Source: Gentiana macrophylla (lineage: Eukaryota > Streptophyta > Magnoliopsida > Gentianales > Gentianaceae). From it: 64,000 nt of DNA. The stretch spans positions 186,001-250,000 of the forward strand of contig JAOBSW010000100.1 in the NCBI GenBank assembly GCA_026214975.1, in the 5' to 3' direction. A program made the translations under genes and the position numbers. Positions 21,755 to 34,306 of the stretch are shown in pieces; positions within the stretch are counted from its first letter, which is position 1, and each line of letters opens with the position of its first letter. The notes beneath the pieces were generated by a model. That model did no database searches. It was given only the letters and a program-made list of their open reading frames with translations, and had not been told where the DNA came from.

Positions 21755-22978
21755 GTATAATCAATCAATCTAATCTGATTTGTACTGACTAATCAACAGG
21801 ATCGGTACTGAAAAATCACTGAAGATTATTATAAACATTTGACAGAGAAATTAACGTAACGAAAATCAAATGACACCGTAAAGCAAACAAATATTGTCTT
21901 TACTAACACAGAATCACTCTTGTAATTGACGGCGGAAATTACGGAAATGAAGATTTTTTTTAGGGTGAACGGAAGAATTTATCATCACGGAAATCAAACA
22001 CAGTGATAGCGAATTATAGATCTAAAACGAACTAGTGCTAGATCTAGAACCGGAAGAAAAATGATACAAAACTAAATGAAAGGGATCATACATAATGTAT
22101 CCACTTTATCCTTAAGATAATATTGCTCTGATTGTGTGTACACGGTTGTAGTAATTGTCTCTTAAGATACAACGGTTCACGTCTCGAGTTTAGTGACACT
22201 TAGAAAACTCGAGCTCCGGCAAACTACTAGATGTTCTGACTTCTCTTCGACACGCCAAGATTCCATGCATGTATAATGTATTTTTATGTAGTAGATGAAA
22301 AAATTTGATGATCCCGATCTCATTCATAGGGGTTTTTTTATAGTGGAGAAAGAGAACCGATTACCCGTCTAAAAGACACGGTTACCTCAAGAGAACACAA
22401 CAGCCAACTAGCATTAGGTCAGCCAAAAAAAATAACAACCGAGTTAAGTCGATTCGATTTAACATATATTACCTCAACTTTAGATATTAATTTCTTATTC
22501 ATCCGATATCTGAATCGAGTGATTTCAAAGCCTATCATTATCTACTCCGTGAGTAGTATCTAATGATATACATCAAAACTTATCTAAAATCGCAAAATTT
22601 TACTATGGTCATGGACCAAATATAACTTGGTAATCCAGGACCAATAGCAAATCACAAAAACAGATGGGCCCTACCGTATAAAATATATATGTTATGTTTC
22701 TACAATTTTACTCTTCTTTTGTGTCCATATTATTTGCATCCACTTTTTGTTGACACAAAAACTTTTGTCCCAAAAGACACTTTTTCTAGTAATCTGTTTT
22801 ACATGGAAATGGCGGCGACGTCTTGAAAATGACGTACGTAGGTTATGAAAAACAATTGACTTCAACCATTTGGACGTTGCTGAAGATGGTAGTACTGCCA
22901 TACATAAATTTTGCTTTCCATGTTTACGGGCTTAAAAACATCCAATTCTTCCTGTATAGTGATGGATCATGGATGGGG
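21755..22978. other. Spacer with no assigned gene
   Basis: AT-rich DNA with one 69-codon minus-strand frame (22692-22901) that I do not recognise. The part around 22020-22300 has LTR-like character (atagatctaaaacgaac and later tgattgtgtgta), but no boundaries or duplications could be set. Confidence 0.4.
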
Positions 22979-23647
22979 TGACGATGCTGGAAATCGTCTA
23001 TTATTCAATCCGGGTCAATTACCTTTGAGATAAAGATCCTAAACCCCAAGAACCCTAAATCGTATAAAAGAGGGGTGGTGTTTTGTGTATTTTAGACTGA
23101 GTTCTCGAGTTATTTCTCTTGAGTTGCCTACGTATCCAATAGTTGAATTGGAATCAAGTCTTTCGTAGTTCCTTAAGGTTGTTTATATAGGAGATGTCTC
23201 ATCCCCTTTCCTTGCCCTGCAAGGAATCGCATTCATTGCTAATATTATCAATTATTTCCCTAAGGATAAACACGCCTAAATCCTCTGATTTAGGGATAAT
23301 TATGGACATATCTAAGGTCAATATTACAGTCTTTATGACTTAAGATTCTTTCCTTAATTATATTCAGTTACCCCCCATGGGGAATAACAACTGGGTTGGA
23401 CTGAGCGTCCTGCGTTCAGGCCCCAAGACCACTATGGCCGAGCCAGACAGCTCTTCTTCACCAGGCCTTAGCCAACCTGCGGTGGCTAGAGGAGGAGTTT
23501 CTGCCGATCTCCCACCTGGGGTAAGGGACCTGCCCTTAGGTATGTTTCTGGGGCTCCTGGCCCTTAATACCCTATGTTTAGGAATTAATTATTTATTACA
23601 CGTCCTTATAGAACGACACGTAGCGTAATTCGGGTCGGCTATCATCA
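22979..23647 (-). repeat. LTR of the old Tat remnant
   Basis: It begins TGACGATGCTGGAAATCGTC and ends GCTATCATCA, matching the LTRs at 33656-34293 and 42859-43502 in order: AACCCTAA near 23054, AGTTCCTTAAGGTTGTTTATA near 23169 (first 20 bases), a CCTAAGGATAAA block, GGGGAATAACAA and the CGTAGCGTAATTCGGGTC end. Divergence and indels are greater than between the two LTRs of the younger copy. Confidence 0.85.
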
Positions 23648-24007
23648 TAAGCCCCCCAGATCTGATCTTTCTTTCAGTTGGTCAGATCTGCACTTTTTGG
23701 CGGTTCGGCCAGACTTATCTGATTCTCGCGTTTTGAATTGCTTAACTGCCAAGTGGCAGTCTATTAAATAGGATATCATTAATTTTGCAGGATACGAGGT
23801 GTTTTCCCTCTTCCCCATAACTGACGTTGCTTACACGTCTGGAGGGGGGTTATAACCTGTCCTCTGACATCAGACTTTCCCACTTCTCCACTTTTGCTAT
23901 TAAATCGAAGAGTTCATTCCTCTCAAGACTTTGCATTTTCTCAAGTAAGCATCTTTTGTCTTCTCTAAGTTCTGAGTTCTTCTTTTCTGTTCTATTTTTC
24001 CCAGTTA

Positions 24008-25983
24008 ATGAGGGCTAGCACCGCGTCTAGTAGTTCGATTGAGAAAGAATTTGAATCCAATCTGAGTCCGAGGTAGAAATTCTTCAACCTAGGGCTCCCA
24101 TAGATATTCATGCCTTTAACACAATCCTGCTCGTAGTAATTTTGAGCAGTTCATCGTAGATCCACAGCCTACTAATCCCTCTAAGCCCCGTTCTTCTTTC
24201 GGATTTGCTTCTTTGAATCAAAGCCTTAGAGCCCATATGACGGCTAGGTCAGCAGTTGGATGTTTCGGTGTTAGGTCGAAACTCACACAGGATGACATCT
24301 TGCAAATTTGTAATCAGTACTATAACGATCTGGGCCCCCCAACTTCCTGGGGGTGTAAACCTGTATGCTCATCAGCCCCCTGAGGGTTATTGTACTGTGT
24401 ACAAGGAGCAGTTTGCCTGTGGACTTATGGCCCCATTCTGCCCGGCTTTCCTGGCCGTTCTAGGGCACTACCATCTGAGTTCTGCTCAGATCGCCACTAA
24501 TGGAGTTAGGGCGATTATCGGCTTTGCGATCTTCTGTAGACTGATGGATACGGAGTTCGCCGTAAACCTGTTTAGGATGTTTTACCAGCACAAGAAAGTT
24601 AGGAATCACAAGGGGTGGTATTATTTCCCACGCCGTACAGACCACCAGAGGGGCATCCATATCTTGTCTAAAGGGAAAACCTCTATACATAAGTGGAAGA
24701 ATCATTTCATCTTTATACGCCATGGCGGACACCTTGAGCTGAGCGGCTGGAATTACTTTCAACTTCCAACCGATTTGTGCCCCACTGGGGTTGACGAAGT
24801 TTTGTTGGAAAATATTTCCGTGTCGCGCATCTCTTTGGATCATGAATAGTGGCCTCCCGAGCTTATCGAGGCAGCTCGCCTAGCCGACTCCGGACCTGAG
24901 CCTTACCCGAGGCTTACCCAAGAGGAGTATAATAACTGTAAAAGTTTATTTGCGTTTTAACTTTGCATATTTTTGCTGCTTTTGTGTTTCTTTTTTCTCG
25001 TACTAACACTATGTATTTTTTCTCGTACTAACACTATGTCTTTTTTCCTTTTTCAGTGGCCGACTTTGCTGACGTTTTCGAGTAGGCATTCGAGGAGGAA
25101 GTTGTGCCTCAACACAACGAACAAGTTCTTAACCCAAAGGCTCCTGGTCAGTCCGAGAGCGAGCCCGACCGTTAATCGCGGAGATCACTCACGAGGATCC
25201 TCACACTTTGAAGGGGTTCTTCAAAGAAGATAAGTTGGCATACCGCCGAGCGCAGATTGATGAATAGGATGATAGCCTGATCATCCTGGATGAATCTGAG
25301 TCTGCTGCGGGAGGAAAGCAGATTCAAGTGCACTCCCGGTCTCAGGACGTATCTGGGGGGCGTCCATTCCCCAAGCTGAGTGTATGTCGGATCTTCCGGA
25401 CAAAGATCTGGCTGCTGTGGTGAGCTTCTTTTTGCTTTATTCTTTACTTCTTCTCTGGAAAAATGGATTGCTATCTCTCAGCCAGCCGTAACAAGCACAA
25501 GGATGAGTCTCTGTCCAAGGATGCCCAGATCGCTGATTTGGAAAAGATTATGCATGCTCAGCAAGCTGAGTTGAATGAGCTACGAACTGCTGGTGTTGCA
25601 CGGGAAGAGGCCTTGGCCAAACTCCAAGCTGATTATGAGGGACTTGAGGCCACGATACCTTCGCGGATCGCCCAAGCCATCCATGACTACAAGAGCTCTG
25701 CTCACTTCACTGGGCCTTAAAGGTTTTACTTGGCCCAATTCTAAGTCATGGGTACACTTTGGGTGTGGAACAGGACAAGGAGCAGTGACCTCAGCTGGTC
25801 ATCGAGAGCCTTCAACATGGGGGTCTCCGCAAGCCTGACGGTAATAAGCTTTATGAAGCTAGGCTCAATGAGTTTCAGGCTGGTGAAGATCTGGCCAAGA
25901 AGTATGCTCGCACACCTGCCGCTCAGCAAACCAATACATCTTCGGCTCAGCCTTCTCAAGAGGACCCCGCTGCTGATTCGTAG
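24008..25983 (+). pseudogene. Antisense gene of the old Tat remnant (gypsy-type transposon domain)
   Basis: The start MRASTASSSSIEKEFESN matches the younger copy at 34655. Frameshifts follow. The core at 24256-24849 has APQLPGGVNLYAHQPPEGYC, PFCPAFLAVLGHYHLSSAQI and GWYYFPRRTDHQRGIHILSK, the 'putative gypsy type transposon' domain common in plants. An intron is conserved: GTAAAAG at 24938, AG before TGGCCGACTTTGC at 25057. The final part has a coiled-coil-like segment (SASRNKHKDESLSKDAQIAD). It is dead in this copy. Confidence 0.75.
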
Positions 25984-26266
25984 GCTTAGGCCTTTATATT
26001 TTGTTGAAAATTTTTGTAATAATTTACAACTTATCATTTTTCTGTTCTTGACAGTTTTTTTGCCTTTTAGGCATTTGTTTTGTAATCACTTTTCCTTTTC
26101 TGGAATTTGCAACTTTGTTATTTTTAGTATGATTTTTTTATGTTCATAACTTAGGGGCAAAGTGCTCTATAGACACGTAAGGCTGCACAAGTGCTGAGTG
26201 GGAAAGGCCTTAAAATGAGCAATTGATCCCACAAACTTTTCAGTTTAGTAAAATACTAAGTGACTG

Positions 26267-26819
26267 TCATAGTACCTTGTTTTGTAGCATAAATTTCTTC
26301 TTGTAAATTGGATAATCTCTAAGCATTTCCAGTGCCAAACCTATGATCAAGATCTTCTTAGATTTCTCTTGTCGTGGATAGCCAAAAAATACTTTGTTGG
26401 ATCGAAGTATCAACAGAATTAACCAACCAATTCGAAACCATATCATTACACTGGCACCAGATTTCAAAATTCATGTCATTCTCAGCAGGCTTGGGCAAAG
26501 ATCCATCAACGAATTTCATCTTTCCTTTCATTGATAGAACCATAGAAATAGCTCTCTTCCAACAATGATAATTCTCCACCCCTTGAAGTGGTTGAACAAT
26601 AACTGCTGAGGGGTTCTCCTCCTGATGAATCAGATAGGGATTAACTGTCCCATTTCCAACTTCTTGTGCCCTATCTGAAAAAATCTTGCAGAAAACACAC
26701 AAGAAAACGCAAGAACAGAATGTAGTTTCTAACTACAAAGATGAAGATTTGCAGTTCCACACCGCAAATACTTATCAAGAACTAAACTAATGAGCAGCAA
26801 GCATATAGCTTTGATACCA
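26267..26819 (-). pseudogene. Ty1/copia gag N-terminal fragment with primer binding site
   Basis: The minus-strand frame (26358-26702) reads NPYLIHQEENPSAVIVQPLQ, GVENYHCWKRAISMVLSMKG, KMKFVDGSLPKP and CNDMVSNWLVNSVDTSIQQS, the start of plant Copia gag. The overlapping frame at 26267-26467 continues after a frameshift. Upstream on the minus strand, TGGTATCAAAGC (plus 26808-26819) is a tRNA-Met primer site directly next to an LTR edge. The rest of the polyprotein is absent. Confidence 0.8.
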
Positions 26820-27150
26820 TGATGAAAACGAATCAAGAAACTAAAACGAAGAAACTTCATTTCATTGAGAGTTGATAAAAAATACAAGAAGTAGTGATTA
26901 CAGCTTCGATTAACTGTTTATATAGACTACTATACGAACTAATTGAGATCCTAAACGGTTACAACTGCTTCAACTAATCCTATCCGCACTCAACTGTTTT
27001 CCACAGAATGTGTTCGATCAAATGCTTCACTGAAGTGTCTTGCATTTGATCATACTGAACTGAGCTTAGGGATGCCTTGTGTGTTACTAATTTGATAGCA
27101 TCTGCATCACCATGACTACCTGTATCCTGTAGCGTACCAAATTGACTTTT
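26820..27150 (-). repeat. 5' LTR of the Copia fragment (outer end uncertain)
   Basis: Plus-strand TGATGAAAACG at 26820 directly adjoins the primer site, so it is the inner edge of the 5' LTR. The outer edge and a target duplication could not be fixed; the end given is approximate. Confidence 0.55.
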
Positions 27151-27892
27151 TACTAAGTTCACTCTTCTCCCTTATTTTTATTCACTTTTCTTAATGTAGT
27201 ATGTGTCATTATTTTATCATAATGTAAATATTTTTAAATGACTATATAACCATCTTGAATGCTAAAAAAATAAGAGCGTGTGAGCTCTTTCTTGAATATG
27301 AATAAATTGATTAACTTTATTCATAAAATAAAATAAAACTAAAATTGCAATACTATTGGTTCAGCATTATTATTACTCCGTTAACTCTTGTATTTTTAAA
27401 TTTTCTTGTTTCTTTTAGTTGAAGGATAATATATAGTTGAGAATATTAATAGAGAAACTTATAAAATAAGTTTAAGATGCATTTTATCATGGACAATGAG
27501 TCTGTAAGAAAAGATTCTAATGCAATTGACTATGTGTTAAGATTTTGTAAAATATAAAAAAGTTATGTTTGTTCAGTAAAATATACTCATATTTGTTAAG
27601 ACGCAAGTCTGAGTGTTACAACAAGAAGAGGTGACACAATGACTTGACTTGGAGGGTGCACAACAATTGAAGTAGAGGTTAATGTCATTGTGTAGATTTA
27701 CCGTAAAAGTAGTGACTCGGCTCAGTAACAATTGCCGTTAATGGAAATAAATTTTGGATGTCAGAAGGGTATGGTATGTGATTTTAAAATGAAAAGAATT
27801 TAAGATTTCCAGAATTATGTCAGAAAGGTCATATGTCATCTTGAAATTAAGAAAATTTTGGATTTCGGAAATTATGTTGGAATGGTATCATA
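27151..27892. other. AT-rich spacer with no recognised feature
   Basis: No coherent frame. Around 27760-27895 there are two similar short blocks (ggatgtcagaagggtatggtat and ggatttcggaaattatgttggaatggtatc, first 20 bases of each diagnostic), a weak local repeat. Confidence 0.4.
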
Positions 27893-28495
27893 TAGGGGTG
27901 TAATCGAGCCGAGTCAAGTCGAGTCGACATTTTCTGCAGAAATTTCATTGAAATTTCGACTAAAAGTTTGAAACAAAACAAATTTGAGCTCGATCAAGTC
28001 TTTAAAAAGAAGATCGAACTCGACTCAGCTAAGACTCGATATATATTTGATTCAAATTTCGTGTTTTCGATTATTTGCCTATAATTCATTTAATTTTTAA
28101 TGAAATACGGCAAGATCGAGCTCAACTCGAATAATATTTTTTAATTATGAAAATAATATTTTATAATAAATTTAATTAATTAAATAATTATTTAATCAAT
28201 TTCGATTAATTTCATGAAATTACTCTAATATATTTTAAAACTCTGAAATTTCACTTCTCAATTAATTATTCGAAAGAAATTTCATTTCGAACTCGAAAAA
28301 ATCGAATCAGTCGATTTTCTTCATGAGTGAAAGCATGATTGTTTAAACCAACTAGTATAGTACAGACAGCAACATCATCTTCAACAACAACAACAACAAC
28401 AACAACAACATCATCAACAACATACAAATAGAAAGAAACAAAAATGCGTAGTAGCAACTCTTATTACCACTCACACAGTCACACCCCTGCTCTAT

Positions 28496-28671
28496 GGGAA
28501 AATTTTTAGGTAGTGTGTCACCTGCACGCAGAATGCATCAAGACATTAAGCGTAATCAACGCGGGATGATCGTAACTACACACCACATAAACAATTACGG
28601 AATCGATCTCGCAAGATCGATTATGCTTAACGAAGATGTACTCACGCAGACACACTACCTAAAAATTTCCC
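28496..28671. mobile_element. MITE with 9-bp target duplication (Mutator-like)
   Basis: CTGCTCTAT occurs at 28487-28495 and 28672-28680. The 176-bp element has inverted ends of about 23 bp, GGGAAAATTTTTAGG plus TAGTGTGTC on the left and its near-exact complement on the right (one A fewer in the A-run). It contains the palindrome ATCGATCTCGCAAGATCGAT. The reading frame at 28494-28724 is incidental. Confidence 0.92.
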
Positions 28672-28858
28672 CTGCTCTATGCCCTAAACCCTATACCCCG
28701 TTTATTATTCATTTATTAATTTAATACAACTAAAAACATCTTCAGCTCATAATCATATATCCTCCAAATCGTAACTAATAATCTTGTTTTATTAACACAC
28801 ACACACACTGTATATTACATTTTATATATACATTATAAGAATTATTCATACCAATAAT

Positions 28859-31800
28859 TCACTCTTCGTCGCTCCAGTAACTATTTTTATAATAGCAGGG
28901 AGGATGAGGCCCATACTTCTCCAGCAGGCATTCAGCTTGACGTACAATTCGACCGCTGTAGGTCCTATCATTCAGATACATGTATAATATATCCCACCCG
29001 GGACTATAACCATCTATCATCTTAACATACTCATTCACGTCCTTGGCCTTGGCCTCCCCAGCCCTCAAAATATTCGCAATTGCAACAAAACAGTCACTTA
29101 CAAAGTCTACATCCCGAACAGAGCAAGCAAAGACCAAAAACTTTAGACCCCCCATTTCAACCAGATCGCTGACAACCAAATCAACACAAAATGAACCAAA
29201 GATCAAAAAGCTGCGGCTATACAAACGAGGATAATATCATATAACAAAAAGTCGAAAATAAAGATATTTAATTATTTAAAAGAAGAAGAAGAGGGTACTA
29301 CTACACGTACTCGATCTGATCAAATGAACCATGCTCAGTAATCTGTAAAATAGCAGCTGTAGCAGCTCCCAACAGATAAACGTTGCATGTCTTGTTACAC
29401 AACCCCTTCACCATAGGGGCAATAATTTTCTTTTACATGATCCTGCCATTATTCCAAGAAACACACACAAATCAATACCTTGATTTATCTGCAGCTTGAC
29501 CTAGTCCGACACCCCAGAAAATTTGAGTTTAAAATAAGAATGAAAAAAAAGTTGGGAGATTAAAATTTATTGTAAACAAGTAAGCTACAGAACAAGGCCA
29601 ATACCCATAACTCGCAATCGCACCGCTCACAAGCAATGCATGCAACTGTCCGGCAAGCGTCAGCCATGATGGATTCATCGTCTTTTCTACTCAGAAGTTT
29701 CACCAACCAAGAATCCAAGAGCTCAGTTCTGACAATTTTCTATACAAGGAAGACAACCCTGTTAAAAACAGGCCTTCATAATAAACATAACGATACAAAT
29801 GATGCATCAAAAAGTAAATATCGAAGCAGGCAGGGAGACACTCTACGGTGCCATATTTCAAATAACAACAATACTTCTGAAGGGTGCCATATTTCAAATA
29901 ACAACAAACAATACCTAAGAAACTCATACCTCCCTCATGCCTTTGGTAACCAGGGAAACGCTAGCAACGGCATTAAGTACAGGATAGGTCAAATCTGGAT
30001 TGCAGCTTAAACTGAAAGAAAACATACGTAGACAAACAAAACAAGTCGGTGTACTCCAAAACAACAACAATAAATGCATACACAAACAAATTCATGACAC
30101 ATGCTGTGGCAGTTACTCACTTGCAGACAAGTTGAAGAAGCTGATCTTGGATACCAGCACCAAAAGTGACTGCCAACCGTCTGGAAGGACAGGAAGCTAA
30201 GAAAGAAAGGGCTAAGCATACATGTCTCTGCGCCTCCGCATTCCCCAATCTTAGAATACGCACCACTAAATTCTCTACACCCGTCTTCACATAGAAAAAC
30301 AATTAAAAAAGACTCAACGATCAGTCCATCAAACGCTGCATGACTGAATAACACAACAACACAACACAAACCAACCTGATCGGTGGACATCGTTGTGACC
30401 TTTGAAGTTCCAAGAGAAATAAATGTCAGAGTGCGAGCAACACCATCCTGGAAGAAATTAGATAAGCGGGAGAATGAAAAATTCCAAAAACTAGTACTAC
30501 ATGAGCGAGAACTTGGCAAAAAACAGGATCATAAAAATTTATACCTTAACATGGGGAGGAACTTTAGTGAAAAGGAACCAGACACAAATGGCAGCAAGTT
30601 CTGACTTTAAAGCATCTTCAATATTCAAGTTTGAATCTGGTAACAAAGTCAAATAGTCAATGATAAGAAAAGGATATAAATTAGGTTAGCATTACAAGCA
30701 TAAGGATGACTTATAAACAACCCATCGAGCTGAATTTCCGCAATAAAGACCAATCTTTTGTCTTAAATGTCTCAGCCATAGAAGGAAGCAACGTCTCCAA
30801 CTGAAATAACCAACAAGAACGTTAGAGGCATTAAACAAGAGAAACAACACGCCAAAAAGACGAACAACACTAGAGAACAAACAAACAGGGCACAAATAAA
30901 TACAGCTCAAGCATCCAAGCAAGTTACTAGGAAAATGAATGAACAAATGCATAAAGCCTCCAAACAAGTTCACCAATTATGTTGTTAGGTCTCTCCAATC
31001 TCCTCAAGAAAGAGAAGAATACTGTTACTACCAATACCTTGGATCTAATAGGCCACTCCTTGAGGAAGGAAGGAAGTTGCAGGTCCTTATCAGAGATGGA
31101 GATGGGCTTCAGGCGCCTCCCTCCGTCTATCTCCTCATCATCCACAAACTCTGGTGTATTTCCCATCGAGCTGAACGGAACAGTGTACTTCAACAGTAAA
31201 GGCCAATCTTGGGTCCTAAATGTCTCAGCCATAGAAGGAAGCAACCTCTTCAACGTAAACAGCCAATAGGAATATTAGAGGCCATAGCAAAGGGAAAACA
31301 CGCCAAAAAGACGAACAACACCAAAGAACAAATAAACAGGCCATGAAATTTCCACCATACAACCTTACTTGCTCATCTCTCCCACCTCAACGATGAAGAT
31401 CAAACAACTGGAATCACAAAAAAAGGATAAAATAACATTACAGACCCCCCCCCCCCCATATCTCTACCAAACAATCCCGTAATCTACTGCAGACATCACT
31501 CATTAATTTCAACATAAAGAAAGATCAAGCATTGAAGCAAGTTACTAGGAAAATGAATAAATACATACATAAAGCTAGCAAACAAGTTCACCAGTTAAGT
31601 TGTTAGGTCTCTCCAATCTCCTCAAGAAAGAGGAGAATATTGTTATTACTTATTACCAATACCTTGGATGAAATATTCCAGTCCTTGAGAAACGAAGGAA
31701 GTTGCAGATCCTTATTAGAGATGGAAATGGGTTTCAGGGGCCTCCCTCCTGCTTTCTCCTCATCATCCACAAACTCCAGTGTATTTCCCATCGAGCTGAA

Positions 31801-32622
31801 CGGAACAGTGTATTGCAGCAGTAAAGACCAATCATGGGTTCTAAACGTCTCAGCCATAGAAGGAAGCAACCCCTTCAACTCAAATAACCAACAAGAATGT
31901 AAGAGGCCTTAACAAAGGGAAAACACACCAAAAAGACAAACAACACCAGAGAACAAATGAACAGACCATGAAATTTCCACCATACGACCATACTTGCCCA
32001 TTTCCCACCTCAACGATCAAAGTCAAACAATTGCACAACCCCCAAAAAAAAAAAAAAAAACACAACGTACATCATCACATATCTGTAACCAACAACCCCG
32101 TAGTCTACTGCAGACATCACTCATTAATTTCAAGGGAACTCTTTTTTATCCAGACAAGCTTCCTTAAGCATCATAAATCCCGTTAAGACACCCACTTAAA
32201 CCTCTAAACCTCTAAATCCCCCTTAAAATCCACCTTAAACTGCTAGTCCTAAATTGCTGGGGGGTTTAAAACTTATTTAAGAAAGAAAGAAAAAAAAAAG
32301 TTCACCCAGCTTGTAATTCGATTAAAGATTGAGCTAATCCGAATTTGAATGAATAAACTGCGCATGTTTGTGACTTGGCGCTTAGAAGATTCTGGTAATT
32401 CATGATTCTCTTTTACAACCTTCGCACATTAACACATATTCTTCCTAATTCAGATGTTGGGAAATTAAGTAAACAACTGAACGGTGAGGACTGGACATGG
32501 AACAACCTCAATACTTTATGATGTGTTAAGTCTCTCCAAAATCCTCAAGAAAGGAGAATGAACAATACCTTGGCGAGAATATTAATACTTCCCATGGAGA
32601 AAGGCTGCAGCCGCCGTTTCAT
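28859..32622 (-). pseudogene. Importin-alpha-like ARM-repeat protein, copy B (frameshifted)
   Basis: This is a paralogue of 16911-20940 in the same orientation. Exons: 32622-32569, 31878-31663, 31253-31038, 30800-30722, 30636-30545, 30447-30376, 30284-30121, 30011-29930, 29739-29605, 29442-29311 and 29168-28859. Seven internal exons have the same length as in A (216, 79, 92, 72, 164, 82 and 135 bp). Exon 10 is 132 bp instead of 134, having lost one base each in an A run and a C run. After DHVKENYCPYGEGVV a stop follows and the last ARM region (GGLKFLVFACSVRDVDF, ANILRAGEAKAKDVNEY) is out of frame. Exon 3 has the same damaged acceptor as in A. The acidic insertion of A is missing. It may still make a shortened protein. 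Confidence 0.6.
31038..31878 (-). repeat. Duplicated 72-codon exon in importin-like copy B
   Basis: Exons 31878-31663 and 31253-31038 each encode 72 codons of the unit described for copy A (SMAETFRTHDWSLLLQYTVP and SMAETFRTQDWPLLLKYTVP), with a third shortened copy at 30800-30722. The duplication therefore predates the A/B gene duplication. A C homopolymer of 14 bases lies in the intervening intron at 31444-31457. Confidence 0.8.
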
Positions 32623-32691
32623 TTGGATTCCCTCTGCTTTCTCCTCAATCAGCGAACTCGCTCAAAATAGCCTGTTTCTGTGAGGCAATAA

Positions 32692-33652
32692 TCATTCATT
32701 CATTCACAAAAGCAGGGATGAAGAACATCATACTACCAACAAACCCGACAAAACAAAATAAAAATAAAAAACAGCAGCACAGAAACAGTAATAGCTGCAA
32801 AATAAATGAGATATTCTGCAGAAAATTAAGATTGTGAAATCAATCATACTTACATTCACTGTAAAAGCAGGGAAAAGAAACGGTAGAATATGGAAAATTC
32901 TTAGGCAGAGAGTCTCTATTGGACTCGACCGTCAGATGTGCGACCGTCAGATGTGCACCGTGTGTATACAAAAACAAAACTGTTTTGTAATATTGTTCAC
33001 GTGGCGTAAATCTGACGGTCGGATGTAATAAAAACTCCATACGACAGAATTACCCGTAGAATATAGCCATTTAAAAGTGCATAACGCTACGGAATCCTTT
33101 GCCGGGGAAACCCCAAAATACAAAAATTAAAAAATTTAAAAAATTTAAAAAAAGAATTAAATAAATTAAATAAAATAATAATAATAATAATAATAATAAT
33201 GAAAGAAAACCTTCTATGAACAGCAGAATTACACGCATGATCAATTATAGGGGAGTACAACGGTTAATGGCCGTAACCCTAACCGAAACCGAACCGAAAA
33301 CCACTGTTCAATTAGAAGGCAACGTACAGCATATAATGGAGGAATACATTAAAAAAAAAATGAAAGAAAAAAAACAGAGGCGAATCCATTTAAGCTATGC
33401 AGTATAAAACAAGAAGAATCTGCTTCAATAAGAACAAATCGGATGAAATTAAGATGAATTTAGCACTATTCACTAATTAAAGAAATCACCTTTTCAGTAA
33501 GAGCAAGTAGAAGATTTAAGCACATGTCCCATCCCAAGAATATATAATGAACTAAATGTACTGCAAAAAAAAAAAACACACCAAAGCCCAGAAAATCTGA
33601 AAACCCAAAGCATTACTATAAAGCGGAAGGGTCGGCAGAAATCACACAAAGA
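32692..33652. other. Upstream spacer of copy B with small repeats
   Basis: Contains a short inverted repeat (GACCGTCAGATGTG, present twice in tandem at 32928-32956, against ATCTGACGGTC at 33010-33020) that may be a MITE relic, and an (AAT)n tract near 33172-33199. No gene is visible. The Tat element inserted at its right edge. Confidence 0.5.
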
Positions 33653-34293
33653 TAGTGACGATGCCGGAAATCGTCCAGTAACTGGTGCGGGTCACTATCT
33701 TCTATGTGATAACGACCGATACCTTAGAAACCCTAAGTTACCGTAAAAAGGGGGGAGATGTTTGTTGTGTTGGTTTGAGCTCTCGAATATTTACGGGCCG
33801 CCACGTATCCGATAATCGAATTGGAATCGAAGTCATCCGTATTCTAGAAGGTCGTTTATATAGATCATCTCTCGCCCCTCATACTTGGTGGGCAAGTATA
33901 ATAATTAATCATTAATCCCTAAGGATAAATATGACTCAATCCCCCAAAATAAGAGATAATTATGGACATATTTAATATCAAGATTAGGCCTTTATGGTAA
34001 GATTCTTTCCATATCGTTTATCCCACACGTGGAATAACAGCGGAGCTGTTCGGAGGGCTACCCGTTCAGCCCCTAAAACCAACCCGTCCGAACTGGGCAG
34101 CTCCTCTTCGCCAGTCCTTTACCGTCCTGCGTCGGCTGGAGGAGGAACCCTAGACCGGTCTCCCGTGGTAGACGATCCGCCCTCTGTTCGGCCTTAAGGG
34201 CCTTTGGCCCTTAAAACCTTAAACTCAAGGAGTGGTAACTTATTCAGCACCCCGAAAGGTGATTCGTGGCATAATCCGGGTCGAGTATCATCA
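33653..34293 (-). repeat. 3' LTR of the Tat element
   Basis: On the plus strand it starts TAGTGACGATGCC (TGACG at 33656) and ends GAGTATCATCA. It matches 42856-43502 almost throughout. The frame at 33994-34197 is found in both LTRs and is not a gene. Confidence 0.9.
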
Positions 34294-34306
34294 TAAGCCC
34301 CCCAGG
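34294..34306 (-). other. Polypurine tract of the Tat element
   Basis: The plus strand TAAGCCCCCCAGG reads CCTGGGGGGCTTA on the minus strand, directly before the LTR start TGATGATACTCG. The old remnant has the same tract at 23648. Confidence 0.75.

Larger units (their letters stand above)
22979..26150 (-). mobile_element. Old Tat-type Ty3/gypsy remnant: LTR and antisense gene only
   Basis: This is a diverged relative of the element at 33653-43502 in the same orientation. An LTR (22979-23647) is followed by the purine tract complement (TAAGCCCCCCAG), the same leader (ATAACTGACGT near 23818) and the antisense gene. It then breaks off near 26150, before pol. All of gag, protease, RT and integrase and the second LTR are missing. 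Confidence 0.85.

Noticed and set aside
24460..24843. 127-codon minus-strand frame
   Set aside because: It is an antisense shadow of the gypsy-type transposon domain on the plus strand.
27893..28487. hAT-like element starting TAGGGGTGTAATCGAGCC and ending CACACCCCT
   Set aside because: The short inverted ends fit, but no 8-bp target duplication was found and the right part overlaps sequence related to the importin gene flanks.
28494..28724. 76-codon plus-strand frame
   Set aside because: It spans a MITE including both inverted ends, so it is incidental.
33994..34197. 67-codon frame repeated at 43167-43406
   Set aside because: It lies wholly inside both Tat LTRs and is not conserved as a frame in the old LTR at 22979-23647 apart from a short shared part.
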